DNA of 33,101 bases, from positions 1 through 33,101 of the forward strand of contig JBAVXA010000326.1 of NCBI GenBank assembly GCA_049698095.1, read 5' to 3'. Both the position numbers and the translations under genes were made by a program. Below are positions 32,159 to 33,101 of the stretch, piece by piece (the stretch's first letter is position 1; each line of letters starts with the position of its first letter). Under the pieces are notes generated by a model. It searched no databases and was not told the origin of the DNA. It saw only the letters and a list, made by a program, of their open reading frames with translations. Source of the stretch: JBEEJL01 sp049698095. GTDB lineage: Bacteria > Pseudomonadota > Gammaproteobacteria > Burkholderiales > JBEEJL01.

Positions 32159-32742
32159 GCGGATTTTTCTGTCTGCAGATTGACTTTGTGTGCGGCAATT
32201 TTTTCCAGCAGCCAGGTCCAGGCTTCGCGCTCTCGCGGCCCGGCGGTTTTTTCGATGGCGATGGCGTGGTATTTCATTTCCGATTCGATCTTCTCCCAAG
32301 GCAGCATATGCAGACGGCTCGCGAGAATCGCCCCTTCGACCACCGCCGCCTGCGCGCGGTTGAATCCTTTAAACGGCGCATGCACCACTTCCCTGACGCA
32401 TTTGCACAGCAGGCGCGGACGTTGTCCGCCTTCTTCCATTCTCTCCAGGGTGAGCTCGCGGTGCACCAGCGAATCGCGCAGTCGCGCGCTGTTCACCTGG
32501 TCCGCCGGCACGGTAGGCCAATCCCTGCGGCCGGTAAGGCATCCGGCGATGACGCGCACGTCGTCAGTGAGGTTGACCACCGCGCTGCGCGTGGCGAGAA
32601 TATTTTCCAGCGTGGTGGACGGCTTGAACGGTGCGAGGATGACCATGCCGTTTTCTTCTTTCACGCCCATCGGCGCAATGTGCACCTGACCTTGCAGATT
32701 TTGCGTGGTAACGACAGTTTCGTAAATCATGGTATTTGGCAT
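32155..32742 (-). CDS. DUF447 family protein of the H4MPT/methylofuran gene set
   Basis: This 195-residue protein has the DUF447 pattern: MIYETVVTTQN, HIAPMGVKEENGMVILAPFKPSTT, a central ADQVNSARLRDSL, and FKGFNRAQAAVVEGAILASRL. Structural work on archaeal homologues shows an FMN-binding split barrel. The family co-occurs with H4MPT and methanofuran genes in methanogens and methylotrophs, but its reaction is unknown to me. ATG 32742 is used because an AGGGG site lies upstream; ATG 32730 is possible. The gene starts 1 nt after the upstream stop. Confidence 0.85.
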   Translation of the reverse strand: MPNTMIYETVVTTQNLQGQVHIAPMGVKEENGMVILAPFKPSTTLENILATRSAVVNLTDDVRVIAGCLTGRRDWPTVPADQVNSARLRDSLVHRELTLERMEEGGQRPRLLCKCVREVVHAPFKGFNRAQAAVVEGAILASRLHMLPWEKIESEMKYHAIAIEKTAGPREREAWTWLLEKIAAHKVNLQTEKSA

Positions 32743-32743
32743 T

Positions 32744-33101
32744 TTAAGTTAATCCCCTGAGTTTATGCGCGAGCGTCGCCCCCGCCGATTGGTACTGATT
32801 GATATCTTGCGCTTTTTTTTCGACGGCTGCACCCCAGCCGAGTTGCTCATCCTGCACATAGCGCTTGCCGAGCTGCCAGGCGATTTGCGCGCGGGCAATT
32901 TCGACGCCGAGGTAATACGCGTGGCTGCCGTCGGCTTCGACCTTGAGATGCTCGAACAAATCGAAGGCATCCTCGGCAATATAATGGCCGTCACGGTTGT
33001 AAACATGAATGCCGTCGTCGCTGATCTGGATACGGAAACTGGGGTCCTTGACCAATGCCGCGAGCTCGGCGATTTCGGTGGGCGTATCGGGAAACGGCTT
33101 G
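32744..33101 (-). CDS. Dihydropteroate synthase-related protein (C-terminal part, truncated by window)
   Basis: Only the last ~118 residues are in the window; the frame runs to the right edge. The fragment FRIQISDDGIHVYNRDGHY, then AYYLGVEIARAQIAWQLGKRY resembles the C-terminal domain of the dihydropteroate synthase-related proteins (DUF6513/TIGR00284-like) found in methanogens and H4MPT-using bacteria. It stands directly before the DUF447 and mfnB genes, supporting a cofactor biosynthesis role. Identification is from the tail only, so it is less certain than the neighbours. Confidence 0.65.
   Translation of the reverse strand, partial: KPFPDTPTEIAELAALVKDPSFRIQISDDGIHVYNRDGHYIAEDAFDLFEHLKVEADGSHAYYLGVEIARAQIAWQLGKRYVQDEQLGWGAAVEKKAQDINQYQSAGATLAHKLRGLT

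Noticed and set aside
1..33101. tRNA, rRNA, CRISPR arrays, insertion sequences
   Set aside because: Reading both strands I saw no tRNA-like cloverleaf, rRNA, regularly spaced repeats or transposase.

Overview
The window comes from a methylotrophic bacterium. It probably belongs to the Betaproteobacteria (Methylophilaceae or a related Nitrosomonadales/Burkholderiales line). The reasons are its lanthanide-type methanol dehydrogenase set (xoxF, a cytochrome c, xoxJ), a nearly complete tetrahydromethanopterin (H4MPT) and methylofuran C1 pathway, and a small DUF3563-type protein typical of Betaproteobacteria. The taxonomic call is an inference from gene content.

Layout. Positions 1-3053 hold the end of mxaA and complete mxaC, mxaK and mxaL, which are methanol dehydrogenase maturation factors translated through overlapping or adjacent codons. 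A convergent pterin-4a-carbinolamine dehydratase gene follows. A 425-bp regulatory region then leads into xoxF, a strong terminator, a cytochrome c gene, xoxJ, a secreted trypsin-like protease with TPRs, and an unknown exported protein (3846-9269). On the minus strand is fhcBADC (14002-9301), the formyltransferase/hydrolase complex. Divergent from it is mptG-mtdB-ATP-grasp-mch-RimK/MptN-like-CitG-like-fae (14420-20885). Next are a HisA-like gene (minus) and a tight mfnD-mfnF-mfnE-like cluster (plus, 21677-24366). The right end (33101-31352, minus) has a dihydropteroate-synthase-related gene, a DUF447 gene and mfnB.

Between mfnE and mfnB lies an unrelated accessory stretch (24399-31320). It holds a LysR regulator, DUF3563, a small membrane protein, a patatin, a YHS lipoprotein, a metzincin-like protease, a ParE-type toxin-antitoxin pair, an HNH endonuclease with an N-terminal winged helix, and a HEPN-like protein. 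The 29.9-31.3 kb part is visibly more AT-rich and looks acquired.

Together the genes oxidise methanol in the periplasm (XoxF with its cytochrome and XoxJ), capture formaldehyde on H4MPT (Fae), oxidise it (MtdB, Mch), pass the formyl group to methylofuran and release formate (FhcABCD). They also make the cofactors for this route (mptG, glutamate-ligase-like ATP-grasps, CitG-like, mfnB/D/E/F-like, DHPS-like).

The most notable unexplained signal is regulatory. A near-perfect sigma-54 (-24/-12) promoter lies before mptG, a second sigma-54-like site points the other way toward fhcB in the same intergenic region, and a third lies before xoxF. The xoxF site has repeats and a 10-bp inverted repeat where an enhancer-binding protein would sit. 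This suggests a sigma-54-controlled methanol/formaldehyde oxidation regulon. It is a hypothesis from sequence alone.
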